Below, piece after piece: positions 31,764 through 42,946 of a DNA stretch of 64,000 nt. Position numbers and translations under genes: made by a program. Position 1 is the first letter of the stretch. Each line of letters opens with the position of its first letter. The notes beneath the pieces were generated by a model. The model saw nothing but the letters and a program-made list of their open reading frames with translations. It ran no database searches and was not told the DNA's origin. The stretch comes from Limnephilus marmoratus (taxonomy: Eukaryota; Arthropoda; Insecta; Trichoptera; Limnephilidae), in contig OU862920.1 in assembly GCA_917880885.1 (NCBI GenBank), positions 2,108,001 to 2,172,000 on the forward strand, in the 5' to 3' direction.

Positions 31764-33174
31764 CATGGCAATCAGTTATTAACAAAACTAATATGTAATG
31801 CTCTAATAAAAGTAAATCATTGGCTTGACACAAACCTCCTCACACTTAACATCGACAAAACACAATATATGTCATTTTCCATACGCAAATACAATACACC
31901 CAACAACTGCCCTAAACCAATCATCCACTCGTGTCCACTCAATTTAGACAATTCGGAAACCACATCTAATATTAATTGTACGTGTTCGACCCTCAAATCA
32001 TCAAAAGTAGTTAAATATTTGGGAATAATCATAGACAACCAACTACTTTGGGAAGCTCACATCGGTGACACAGTAAAAAAAATCCGTAAACTCTGCCATA
32101 TATTCTGCTCCCTTAGGTCTATCTTAGATTTACAGATTACCCATCCCTCAAATGAACTCTTTGCCAAAATCAGGGTCTTAGATATTCGACAGCAGCTATT
32201 TACTAAAACAAGCATTTGTTATATACGAAAAAATAACCTACTAATCACTCCACAACATCAAGCACACGCCTTTTCATCAAACCTGGGTTGCGTGGTCCCA
32301 AAAACTAATACCTCATTCGCTCAACGACAATTCTGGTTCATCGCTCCTAAAATATATAATGCTTTGAGTACTGACATAAAGTCAAGTAATTCTAAGTCTC
32401 TTTTTGTAGCATGTTTACAACATTGGATTTTCGAAAGGGGACGAGCGTATTTCAAAGAGTTCTTAACACTACATTTTAATTATTAATTTTTTCATTTCAA
32501 AATTTTTATTCCCATTTTTATTTCTATTTTTTCTTTAAAATGTTATTATTTTTTTTTCTCTTAGTTTTTCACAAAATTTTATTTATGTTTTGATTTTAAT
32601 TTATATACCTACATGTTTTAATTTATATAGAACACTTGAATTCTTAACACTTACAGCCTTACCAAAAAACCCAGTGAAAATTTTATTCAATTGACAAACG
32701 GCCGCGGATGTGAAAACATTACTAATTAAAAAATTGTTCATGGAAAAAAATATACTTGGTTAACATTGTTGCCAGATTTAAAATACATTTTAAGAACAAA
32801 TCTTATTAGTAATTATTCATGTTGCTGCAGCAACACAGGTTATCGGCCGTACTGTGGTTTTTTTTTTTAATAAGGCTGTTAATCTTTATTATTAGTTTAT
32901 GTATTTCAAAATTAGAATTTTCATTTTTATTTCTATTTTTCTTTAAAATACGATTTTTTTTCTCTTTATTTTTCACTTACTTTTAAGTATTTCTTAATTT
33001 TTATTTAGTATGTTTAATCATCTACTTTAATAAAATAATTTAAATCCTATTTAAAATATTAAATGTACGACTACCACAACACGGGCATTAGCCTAGTGTG
33101 GTAGCCAAAAAAAAACAAAAATCTGTACCTAATAAAAATTTTATGAAATAAAAAAAAAATAAAAATAATGAAGT
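31764..33174 (+). pseudogene. LINE RT C-terminal half nested in family A repeat
   Basis: The open frame to 32486 contains NHWLDTNLLTLNIDKTQYMS, VVKYLGIIIDNQLLWEAHI, IRKLCHIFCSLRS and a C-terminal end (FAQRQFWFIAPKIYNALSTD), the post-catalytic part of a non-LTR RT. The first 15 codons of the frame (31719-31763) belong to the host repeat. The 3' region is T-rich, contains a duplicated 110-bp segment (32490-32600 and 32890-33010) and ends in A-rich sequence at 33146-33170. The frame is unusually intact for a fragment this short. Confidence 0.75.
32654..32878. mobile_element. TTA-flanked MITE in the LINE 3' region
   Basis: Ends CAGCCTTACCAAAAAACC and, inverted, CAGCCTTATTAAAAAAAAAA, with TTA at 32651-32653 and 32879-32881. 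It separates the two copies of the duplicated LINE 3' segment. A 3-bp TTA duplication suggests the Harbinger superfamily. It is non-coding. Confidence 0.65.
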
Positions 33175-33392
33175 CTTGCCATATTAAAAAAATAAATCAG
33201 AGTGGAATTTTACAAAATTAATAGAACATTTTCGGAGACGGGACATTTTCATGTAGTGACGTCACGAGCCCAAATAATGAATTTATTTATTAAAAAAAAA
33301 AATTTACATTTCTAAAAAATTTTTCGTAATCTTAGTAAAAAATCTATCCACATGAATTTTTCCAAGTCGTTATGAAATCCATACAAGTGGCC

Positions 33393-33598
33393 TAGGTAAT
33401 TATTCGGAACAAACGTCAACGGTTAATACGCACTTTTTTTTATAAAACTTTTTAAATTAAGATAATATACACAAGCCCGCTACACAAACCCTGCTTTGCC
33501 AGACAAACCATTCAAAAACATAGGCTGTTTTTTAAAGTAAAGATAACATCCACAATCCCGTTACATAACCGTTGACGTTTGTTCCGAATATTTACCGT
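33393..33598. mobile_element. Inverted-repeat element with minisatellite-like core
   Basis: Arms GTAATTATTCGGAACAAACG, TCAACGGTTA pair with 33566-33598. The core (33450-33560) carries CCCTGCTTTGCCAGACAAAC, CATTCAAAAACATAGGCTG, TTTTTTAAAGTAAAGATAAC, the reverse complement of the 81-bp unit in the element at 35145-35628. There is no coding capacity. Confidence 0.65.
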
Positions 33599-33599
33599 G

Positions 33600-34342
33600 G
33601 CCTATTAAAGCTCTATAAATAAAATATAACTGATACAAAAAACTAATACTAAAAACTGTTTTTGAAATAAGCTTTCAAATTGTATTATTACAAATAAATA
33701 TTAAAGTTTAAAATGCAAACATAAAAAAATTATAAAAATGACTCACGTGATATTTTTATGTGATAACCATACTAAAATCACAGATTATGTAAAAAAAAAA
33801 ACACTTATTCTATTATACAAATGTATAATAAACAATTTTGTCACATCACTTTTTTACCATTTCATACAAGAATATTTAATAAAAAACCAACAATGTCTAA
33901 CGGCGCGTAGGAGATAGGTACATATATGTATAAAACATGTAATTTTTAAAATATGAAAATTTTGCAAGCAAACGTGAAAAAGTTTAAAAAAGACTCACCT
34001 TACGTTTTTTCTAACTAAAATCGCTGATAACGACAAGAAATAAATACGTACATATTTTAATAGGCAAATGTTATTGTCAACTCACTTTTTTGTCGTTTCA
34101 TGTAAAAATAATGAATTAAAAATTCCCAGTGTCATTAATTTTTTTTTCACAGTGCTGTGTGCAATTTTGGATTCTTAAAAGTGTATAATTATTTTGCATT
34201 TAATTTTTAATTTGAATATAAAGCGTGGTGTTTTTTCTTTCCAACACCGTTTAGAACATATTTCTAACCATGATAGTAAGGGAGACGCAATGATTTCTGT
34301 AATACCTATATGATTTGTTCCGTAAACTGAACAGATTGACCT
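33600..34342 (+). repeat. Family B repeats abutting an exon
   Basis: Two relics in tandem. 33605-33910 has GCTCTATAAATAAAATA, ATGACTCACGTGATATTTTT and the TCACATCACTTTTTTACC word. 33950-34342 ends with TTTGAATATAAAGCGTGGTG, ATGATAGTAAGGGAGACGCA and TGTTCCGTAAACTGAACAG, words that recur at 44600-44740, 44865-44990 and 45080-45170. The repeat runs to about 31 bases before the acceptor of the next exon. Confidence 0.65.
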
Positions 34343-34373
34343 GGCTGGGTAAACATTTGTGTTTTTGTTTTAG

Positions 34374-34528
34374 TGCCGCTACTCTCCCAGGGCAACATCA
34401 GATCCAAGCCCGCCACTGGCGCTGATTCCTTCATGCGAGCCATCACCAAGGAGGCGAAGTCACCTTCTTCCTCCAGCAGTGCTAAGGTCTTCAATGCTAC
34501 GGATGTGGAGTTCCTTAACAAAAAGAAG
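34374..34528 (+). CDS. GIGYF-like host gene, fifth coding exon
   Basis: Acceptor TTTGTGTTTTTGTTTTAG at 34373, donor AAGAAG|GTTTGT at 34528. The first two bases complete Val, then PLLSQGNIRSKPATGADSFM, RAITKEAKSPSSSSSAKVF and NATDVEFLNKKK, closing in phase 0. A Ser run (SPSSSSS) precedes FNATDVEFL, which loosely resembles a PAM2 peptide, but the match is too weak to claim. The next exon, also phase 0, is 21 kb away. Confidence 0.65.
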
Positions 34529-34619
34529 GTTTGTGCACTAATCTAATTGACTAACCACCAAGCCTTTTCTTCACACGGGTAATACAGTGAAACTCTCTTA
34601 AGAAGTTCTCTCTTAACCA

Positions 34620-34830
34620 CTCCAGTCTATCGCCGTTGTGCAAGTTTTTTTGTCTTAAACGAACTATCAGATTTATAAAAATGTTGTGTTATTTCCGCTT
34701 TGCAATAGCTCTATACATTAAATACTTCTGAACGTAGCCAAATACTAAAAACTGTTTTTGAAAGGTTATGAAATAAGCTTTCAAATTGTATTATTACAAA
34801 TAAATATTAACCTGTTAAATGCCAGGCCTT
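34620..34830 (+). repeat. Family B relic
   Basis: TTTTTTTGTCTTAAACGAAC, GTGTTATTTCCGCTTTGCAA, TAGCTCTATACATT and AATAAGCTTTCAAATTGTAT match 31105-31160, 33600-33690 and 51020-51130. The following 34831-35142 holds nothing recognised. Confidence 0.55.
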
Positions 34831-35144
34831 TTCACGAAAATTCACTAAAAAAGCACCACTTTGAATTGAATGTTTTGTGAATTAATTTTGAGCTATTGTA
34901 TATTTTATTGAATTTAATTTAACACATTCCTAGAACAATAAACTATGTACCAAAACAACATTAGGGAGGAATGCAGATCCTGCCAAAATTTGTTTTTTGC
35001 CAAAAACCATGTTTTCACTGCGTTTTAAGTTGGGAACTTTAATTTGGAAGGTGAAAAAAAGTGCGGAAAACAATAGAAAATTATTTTGAATAATTTTAAT
35101 TTTCAATTGCGTTAAATAAAATTTCACTTTGCGAACCGATATTA

Positions 35145-35628
35145 TGACAGCCCGGCGGGCATTTCGTCACTGTTATGTTGGTATCCCTGATACAAAGAAG
35201 AGCTAGATACGATTGTAGCCGACTTCGTGGGATACATGATGAGGCGCGTAATTATGAAAAACAGAATTATAATGTTGACAAACCTCTATTCGTTTATATT
35301 TAGAATGGTATTTTAGGCAAAGCAGGGTTTGTGTAGCGGGTTTGTGTATATTATCTTTGCTTTAAAAAACAGCCTACGTTTTTAAATGGTTTGTCTGGCA
35401 AAGCAGGGTTTATCTGGTGGGCTTGTGTATGTTATCTTTACTTTAAAAAACAGCCTACGTTTTTGAATGGTTTGTCTGGCAAAGCAGGTTTTGTCTTAAT
35501 TATCTTTAATTTAAAAAACATCCCAGATTTTGAATGGTTTGTTTGGCAAAGCAGGGTTTGTATCTACCTCTTGTTTGTATCAGGGATACCAACAACATAA
35601 CAGTGACGCAATGGCCGCCGGGCTGTCA
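35145..35628. mobile_element. TA-flanked element with 81-bp tandem core
   Basis: Near-identical inverted termini of about 50 bp (TGACAGCCCGGCGG ... TATCCCTGATACAAA) with TA at 35143-35144 and 35629-35630, as in Tc1/mariner-type MITEs. The core carries tandem copies starting GGCAAAGCAGGGTTTGT at 35316, 35397 and 35478, and a shorter one at 35545, containing AAAAAACAGCCTACGTTTTT. There is no transposase. The frame 35391-35600 is a product of the tandem core. Confidence 0.75.
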
Positions 35629-36089
35629 TAGTTACATTTTCTCAATATTTTGAACGGCTGTCTCTCCCTCAATTTTGCCAAGCGCGCCTTAATTTTTTTT
35701 TTTATTCAGCATCTCCACACTTTTCTCATCTAGAAAGTGCCTTTCTATTAAATTTCCAGATTTTGGCATGATCTGCATTTCACCCCAACATTACTTGCGT
35801 TAATTACGTTAATTGATAGGTTTTATGATGTTTTCGTCAAGTAAAATGCATCGACTTTGACAGGTAAAATTCGCGGCAAATTTGACATTTTGATGCCACA
35901 GATAAAATGATTTAAAAATATTCTGGGGTTGCAAGGTGAATGAAATTTTAACCCATCTTATGGGGAAATGTTGGCGCAAGCGATTCAGACCTTGTCTTCA
36001 TACAAATTCTGTATATAGAAAGGTCAAAATCGCAGGTAAACATATTTTTTTCAAAATATTTTTTTCGCGCATGCGTACAATACGCGCGC

Positions 36090-36350
36090 ATCTGCGTGTC
36101 TCCGGCAAATAAGAGGTAAAATCATATGTAAATATTAAATAGTATTATTTGTAAATATTAAAATTTAGAATGCAAACATAAAAAAATTGTAAAAATGACT
36201 CAAGTGATGTTTTTATCTGAAAAAGGTGCTAAAATCACAGATTAAAAAAAAACGCTTATTTTATCATGCAAATATAAATAATTTTGTCACCTCACTTTTT
36301 TACCGTTTCATACAAAAATATTTAATAAAAAATTACCACTGTGCAACGGC
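36090..36350 (+). repeat. Family B relic
   Basis: TTTAGAATGCAAACATAAAA, GACTCAAGTGATGTTTTTAT, TTTGTCACCTCACTTTTTTA, CAAAAATATTTAATAAAAA match the interior of 50957-51635. Surrounding 35631-36089 and 36351-36902 show no gene. Confidence 0.6.
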
Positions 36351-36905
36351 TCGTAAGCGATTTGGCGGGTGAAAATTGTTTCCAACAAAATATGCATATT
36401 TTACCTATATCTATGGACAATGTTGAATAGAGATGTGTAGCGTTTTTTTTTAAAGAAATTCTCCTTTTTAGGATTGTAACTAGTAGAACAAAAACAGAGT
36501 TATAATGATTTCTGTTGGAACACACTTGTTAGCTTGAAAACAAGCTTATTGGACTTGACTGCTATTGTTATATTGTCGTGTAAACGAGCTTAGGGGTCGG
36601 AGTGGTTAAGAAATTTCGTGGCTTAAAAGTTTGGTTTTTCAGTCCCTCGGCTCGAAATTGGCCCAATTCTTCCCACGCTTAAGAAGTTTGTTTATTTCCA
36701 TTCCCTTGGAAAACTTATTAAGAGGGTTCCACTGTAACAATAATGTTTGGATCATTTCTGTTTCTCCTGAAAATCACCTCAATGGCGCTTAGGGCGGGTA
36801 GGCAGAGAAGATTGATTCATTTACTTCATTATGTACTCTTCTGTTAATCTGGGCACTGCCTTCTATTTCTTCCTATAGTATATTTTAAGATATTTGGACA
36901 TGTTA

Positions 36906-37263
36906 GGGGCCGTTCATGTAATATGTAACGCATTTTGGGGGGGGGTCTTGTAAAACGTTATTGTGTGTTACCGGGGCGGGAGGGGGGGTTAGAACAAAAC
37001 GTTATATGTGGCAATCCCATTCGTTTATGTTGTATGGGGAATCCCTCGACTGTATTGTACGTCATTTTTATTTTATTTTAAGCGACTTTCCAGTAATTGC
37101 GCAACTCAATTATGCATTTTAGGTAAAAATAATCACTTGAGTGTTACGTAACGTTTAGGTGGTGGGGGGGGGCTGTACAGAAAAACATTACAGCGCGTTA
37201 CATGGAGGGGAGGGAGGGTCAAAAATCTTCAAAAATTGCATTACGTAATACTTGAATGCCCTG
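36906..37263. mobile_element. MITE with TTA duplication and G-rich arms
   Basis: Left end GGGGCCGTTCATGTAATATG and right end, read inward, CAGGGCATTCAAGTATTACG. TTA occurs at 36903-36905 and 37264-37266. Inner words GTAACGCATTTTGGGGGGGG and GTTACGTAACGTTTAGGTGG are typical of a widespread insect MITE type built on ATTACGTAA-like ends. Harbinger-type is likely from the duplication. It is non-coding. Confidence 0.65.
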
Positions 37264-38514
37264 TTACTCGCCAAACTGAAGACTCCAACAGGGAGAAACT
37301 CATAGTCTCGGAAAATTGTTTGACCGAAGAACAGAAAGAAGGTCACCATTGCGCTGGAGAGACCATGTATAACTGGCTTCCACAGCTGTTTACGATTAAA
37401 AATGGAGTTTTCTATTTGTAACTGTGATTATCAAGTAAGCCATGGACAAAATACAGAAATAGAAAATATTCGATATTGAACCAAATAAGTAATTTCAAAG
37501 GAACTAACATGCAGAATTTGCGCGTTTATATAGTTAACGATTTTTGAATAATTTTTTTAATATTCCTAAAAATATGGAATAAACAGTAAAATATAGGCGA
37601 ATTTATTGACTGTATAGAACAATAACCATTTTACACATCTCAATACTTGAAGATAATAGAATGGTCAGGGATCCCGGTTGATGGACTAATATTTCTAGTT
37701 TGAACACAATTGTAAGTTGTTATCTCCTCACAGGAATTCATGAGACAGCATGTATTACAAATTATAATATAATTATATTTTCATATATTACAAATATTCA
37801 TTTTTGTATATTATAAGAACAATCAATCAAATTTGGTCCCTAACGAAGGCACCTATTTAAAATATCTATAATTTTAAAATTCCATAGACAATTCTTTTAA
37901 CACAAAAAAAACAGCTGCCTGCTAAATTCAATTTCATCAAATGTGCCAACTGACAAACATGCAAAGTTAAAATAGTCATTAAGTTTTCTGAAATTATCCA
38001 ATTGTCTGCGCAATTTTCTTAATTTTTCTTTCCGTAAGAACTTTCTACAAAGTATTAAAAAACTTTTTTAAAACAATATGAAAATAGGTAAAGTCGTTTT
38101 GAAGTTATGGCCTGTCAAAGGGACACAGGGATTCATTTTTATATATGTAGATTTATCGTCTAATATTGTTTTATAAATGTATTTAAAAATGCCAACGTAG
38201 TACAATTTTGTAATGTTTTTAAAACCATAAATAAGTTTAACCCCTCAGGCCGTGACCATATTTTGTCAGAGGGTCAAAATATTTCCGCTTTCCAATGAAA
38301 TCCAAATATAGTCTGTCAAATAAGAGTACAAAATATAAAAAATGGTCCTACAAAATTTGTATGCTGGCAACACCAATTTACCTGTTAAATATTCTTTTAA
38401 AGTGCAATGACGCTGAAAATACAGAACACTGTATTCACATTAAAAAAAAACATTTTTTTGTTCTTAAAAAAAAATTAAATCGAAGAAGCACTGTTGTTAA
38501 GGTACCTTACTTAA
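37264..38514. other. Intronic DNA with a lone piggyBac-like end
   Basis: No gene recognised. TTAACCCCTCAGGCCGTGAC at 38239 resembles the terminus of the TTAA-flanked elements at 38515 and 50957 but has no partner. Confidence 0.35.
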
Positions 38515-39175
38515 CCCCTCCGCAACGTAAGCAGATATATGCGTTAAAAATATGACAGCAGTCAAGTACAATAAGCGTGTTTACACGTCAGCGCGTGTGT
38601 CTCCATAGAAACCGTTATTGTTTTAGTTACATCCGTAAAATAAAAAGTGAAAGGTCGATAGTGAATCATGCTGCACATCTCTATTCAAGTTTTCCATAGA
38701 AATAAATAAAAAGAACATTCTGTCAGACGCGCAGTCTGACACATAATTTATCCCGCCAAATTACCTACGGGCGCCCGACATTGTTAATTTCTATTAAATA
38801 TTTTTATATGAAATGATAAAAAATGAGGTGACAAAAGTGTTTATTACGCATTTATACAATAGAATATGTATTGTAGTTTACATAATCTGTGATTTTAGTA
38901 CCGTTTTCACATGAAATCATCACGTGAGTCATTTTCACATTTTTTTAATGTTTGCATTCTAAATTTTAATATTTACAAATATTAATATTTATTTGTAATA
39001 TAATAATTCGAAAGCTTATTTTGTAACCTGTCTAAAACAGTTTTTACTATTCGGCTACGTTGAGAAATGTTTCATTTATAGAGCTTTATTTGTGAAGTGG
39101 TAATAATACAAAGTTTTCGTAAAATGTCATTTCGTTAAAGTCATTAAAAGTGCATATTGGCGATTTTCTGAGGGG
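38515..39175 (-). mobile_element. piggyBac-type MITE (family B), inverted copy
   Basis: 661 bp bounded by CCCCTCCGCAACG and CTGAGGGG with TTAA at 38511-38514 and 39176-39179. It is the reverse complement of 50957-51635 over its whole length with few differences (shared TCTGTCAGACGCGCAGTCTG, TTAGTTACATC, GAGGTGACAAAAGTG). TTAA duplication and CCCC ends point to piggyBac. No transposase. Confidence 0.85.
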
Positions 39176-39970
39176 TTAATGAATAATTTTAATTAAATTG
39201 TGTTTTATAAAGTGATTGGCTTTCATTAAATTTAACATAAACTTGAATTTAACAGTAGGTTGACTAACTATTTGCTCTAGGAATAAGGGATAACATGCTA
39301 AAATGGTTTACTAGCTATTTATTAAATCGTAAACTGTTCGTCAAAATAAAATTTGGATGTCGAAAGCTTTCTGGGCTACTAGTGGCCTACCACAAGGTAG
39401 TCACTTTGGCCCTCATTTTCATAAATGATATAACCAATTGCTTCAACGATGTCGAGGTATTGCTCTTTGCTGATGACATCAAGCTATACAAGAAAATAAC
39501 TGATGTAAATCATTGCCATATACTTCAGTCAAATATTAGTAAGTTTAAAGATTGGTATGTTCAAAATAATTTATTCTTAAATGTAGAAAAGTGCAAAACC
39601 TTGACTTTCTTCAGTTATAAAAATCCTGTTTTATTCGAATATTCCATCAATAACACAGCTTTAGAAATTGTTAACAAAGGTATGAAAACACTAGGCTTCG
39701 TATTAAGAACAACCAAAAACTTGAAGTCCGATTCGAGCCGCGGTCAACAGTGGTTGTGTGTACCTTACCTATTGCTTGTGCCGTTCGCCCGTTCCTGAGC
39801 CTCATACAGATAAGAGATTATTGTTACATTTTATTTAATTTTGTTTATCGTATATCTATTTGTTTGCGTTCCTGCTTACGGCTAATCCGTTTTTGTTTGT
39901 ACAGTCAATGAAATAGACTGCGTATTATTTTTTCAGTTTAATTTTTAAAAGTTAAGTTTTTTTTTATATA

Positions 39971-41020
39971 ATGGAGGAAGACGAAGATAGGCCTCCCGAC
40001 CCAGGGTCGATATTAGATTTTTCTGATTCGGATTCTAATACTAGCCAGGTTTCTATTACGCTCCCATCTCGTAAACGACGACCATCGCATAGCCTTCACA
40101 TTCCATCGAAAGTTAAATCTATACCGCCGATTCAACAAACCTCGACCTCTAACGACCTTAACATTAATAGTAACACCCAGACAAGTACTTTAACTAGCGA
40201 TAATACAAAAAGTACTGACTTACTTTATCCTGCCTCCGCTTCCGGTCCTTTTATCGTTATGGTTCAGAGAACTGAACAAGGAAAACTTATTCATCCTTTA
40301 GATTTTGGAAAATTCTTATTTGATACAAAAAATAATAACCTTGGTATTGTTAACGGTTCAATTAAACCTGAAGGGTGATATAAATTATCTATCGAGTTTA
40401 ATACTGCCGTTTCCGCAAATGGATTTGTAAAAAAAATTGACTCGCTCTCAAACCATAAATATAAATCGTTCATCCTGACATTTAACCTTACGAGAATGGG
40501 TCTTGTGCGAGGAATTCCCGCGGAGATCCCACAGGCTGAAATTGTTGATGCTTTGAATAATTCCCACGGAACCCCGAAAGTATTAAAAGCACGTCGACTG
40601 AACTACAAGGATTCTACTGATGGAAACACGATCTGGAAACCTTCCCAATCTGTTGTTATTACATTTGAAGGTTAATCCCTACCGTCTCGTGTGTTTATTT
40701 ATTATACCTCGCTTCCCGTCGATGTTTATAAATTCCCAACTATTCAATGCTTCAATTGCTGCCGGTTTGGACATTCAAAACCCGTATGCCGCTCCCCTCC
40801 ACGTTGTTACTTTTACGGAGAAGGTCACCCATTTGATCAATGTCCGAAATCTTCCAATGATCTCATTTGCATTAACTGTTCGGGTGCACATACCGCGGTC
40901 AGTCTAGCCTGTCCGGAATTATCAAGACAGAAGAACATAAAACATAAAATGGCTACCGACAACATTTCGTACTTCCAGGCCTCAAAGTTATTCTCTCCTG
41001 CGAAAAAATCATTCGCATAG
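39971..41020 (+). pseudogene. ORF1 (gag-like) of the I-like LINE
   Basis: One frame from MEEDEDRPPDPGSILDFSDS, interrupted by stops at 40376 (TGA) and near 40672 (TAA). The N-terminal part is acidic and Ser/Thr-rich; the middle (SFILTFNLTRMGLVRGIPAE) has the look of an RNA-binding fold; the C-terminal part has zinc-knuckle cysteines (CFNCCRFGHSKPVCRSPPRC, then CINCSGAHTAVSLAC). It would bind element RNA. Both stops may be point mutations. Confidence 0.75.
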
Positions 41021-41059
41021 GTCCATTATTATTGAGTCTTCCTCTAAATGCTTAAGGCG

Positions 41060-42946
41060 CAAACTATGAAGAGGTTTGCACCAGGGTTCTGTTATTAGTC
41101 CTCTGTTGTTTAATATTTATATAAGCGACCTAGACTCAGTAATTCCTTTTTCTATCAAGCGACTTTACTTTGCGGATGATATCCTTATATATTTGTTACA
41201 TAAAAATATTATTCTCGCAGCTAAGGAAATGAATTTGGCTTTACAATATATTAAAAGCTGGTTGTCAATAAATGGGATGAATCTGGCGGCATCTAAATCA
41301 AGGGTCGTGGCTTTCACGCGCAAAAGAAAAATTCCCCACTTCTCAATCTCTTTTGATAATGTGCCTCTACAAACCGCTACTCAAATCAAATTTCTTGGTC
41401 TTCTTTTGAACCATAAACTTTCCTGGCTTCCACACATTCAGATAATTTCTACAAAGTGTGAAAAAGGACTTAATATGATGCGAGCAGTTTCCAGAGTATG
41501 GTGGGGATCTCATCCTACCACTCTTAAATTAATGTATAATTCCCTAGTTCGGAGCCACTTGGATTATGGCTCATTCCTTTTTGACCCACTCCCTAAATAT
41601 TTAGATAAGAAAATGGAAAGAATTCAATCAAAAGCCCTCAGAATGATTATTGGAGCTATGAAGTCTTCTCCAATTAATGCGCTTCAGGTGGAATGTGGGG
41701 AGCCTCCATTATATTTCAGAAGGCAATTCCTTGCCAATAAATATATTTTCAAGGCTTTATCGTTTTCACATCATCTATTAAACAAAGTCTTAATCGGTTA
41801 AGTGTTAATTTGAATTCTAACAAAAGATTGAGAGAAAAACAATGTTTTCCTCTCCTAATTAAAAGTTTTCATCTCTATAATTCTCTATCATCTTCCCTCC
41901 AATATCTTCAAGAAGTTCCCAATCTCCCTATATACAATATTCCATTTAAGGCAATCACTTTTATGCCGAACACAATAACATCAGTCTTTCAGAAGAATAT
42001 TTTATCTTCCCCAAATAAATTTCAAAATGTGGATGATTGTTTTAAAAGCATTGTGGCTTCAAAATTCCCTGGATTTTCCATCCTTTACACTGATGGTTCC
42101 AAATTTGAAAATAAAAGATGTGGAGCATCGATATATAGTCCAGAATTCAACATCAATCTCACTTATAAATTACCGAAAGAAGCTTCCATATTTACAGCTG
42201 AATGCTTTGCAATTGAACAAGCGCTAAATCAAATCCAGGTTCTCAACATTCATCGAGCCTTACTATGTACTGATTCGCTAAGTGCTCTAACTAAAATTAG
42301 GTCAAATATTCTATGTTATCCGGAAGACAATATTATATGTAAAATAAAAAATCTTCTCAATTCTCTAAGTGAATCTGGGTTTGAGACGAAATTGGCCTGG
42401 GTCCCTGCCCATTTGGGTATCGAGGGTAATGAGATGGCCGATTTTCTCGCCAAATCTGGTTCGGATTCCGGAACTATCCCACTAAATTTTAGAATTCCTA
42501 TCTCTGATGTCTTCCCGATTCTTAAATCCAACATGACTCGTGCCTGGGAAGAAAATTGGGCAGTCTCCAAAATAAGAACTGGATCTTTCTATGCTGGAAT
42601 TCAAAACCATATCCCTGCTAAGCCATGGTTTCACGGTAAAAAACTTTCAAAACGATTCATTTCATGTATTTCGAGAATGAGAATTGGTCACTGTTCAATT
42701 GCATCTCACTTGTCTAGAATAAGAGTTTTAGATGATCCGGTCTGCCAGTGCGGTGTGGAAGAGGAAACCCTCGACCACGTTTTCTTTAACTGTAAAAACC
42801 ATTCATCTTTCAAGAACATATACCGCCGGCTTATTAAAATCACACACCAGTCCCCCCTTAACATTTCATACCTTTTATCTCTTAACAATTCTCGTGTTCA
42901 TACAGCTTTATGTAAGTTTATTAACCTGAATGAATTCAATATTTAA
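41060..42946 (+). pseudogene. ORF2 remnant: RT palm to RNase H
   Basis: It starts abruptly at GLHQGSVISPLLFNIYISDL, includes the RT catalytic box LYFADDILIY, the thumb region (FLGLLLNHKLSWLPHI) and WWGSHPTTLKLMYNSLVRSH. A one-base frameshift near 41780 separates it from the RNase H domain, which keeps YTDGSK, FTAECFAIEQAL, LCTDSLSAL and WVPAHLGIEGNEMADFLAKS, so the D-E-D-D residues are intact. A C-terminal CX1CX~8HX4C cluster (CQCGVEEETLDHVFFNC) follows. The RNase H places it in the I/Loa/Jockey group with RNase H. Confidence 0.85.

Larger units (their letters stand above)
31167..33330 (-). repeat. Dispersed repeat family A, copy 2, interrupted
   Basis: Reverse complement of 21860-22592, split in two: 31167-31763 and 33175-33330. 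The gap is filled by a LINE (31764-33174) absent from copy 1. Shared words include AGAATAACGAGGCA, CATAATTTTATGGGTGCGAA and GTAGTGACGTCACGAGCCC. Confidence 0.7.

Noticed and set aside
34490..34520. FNATDVEFL in host exon 5 as a PAM2 motif
   Set aside because: Too few conserved positions (no Leu-Asn-Pro core); noted only as a loose resemblance.
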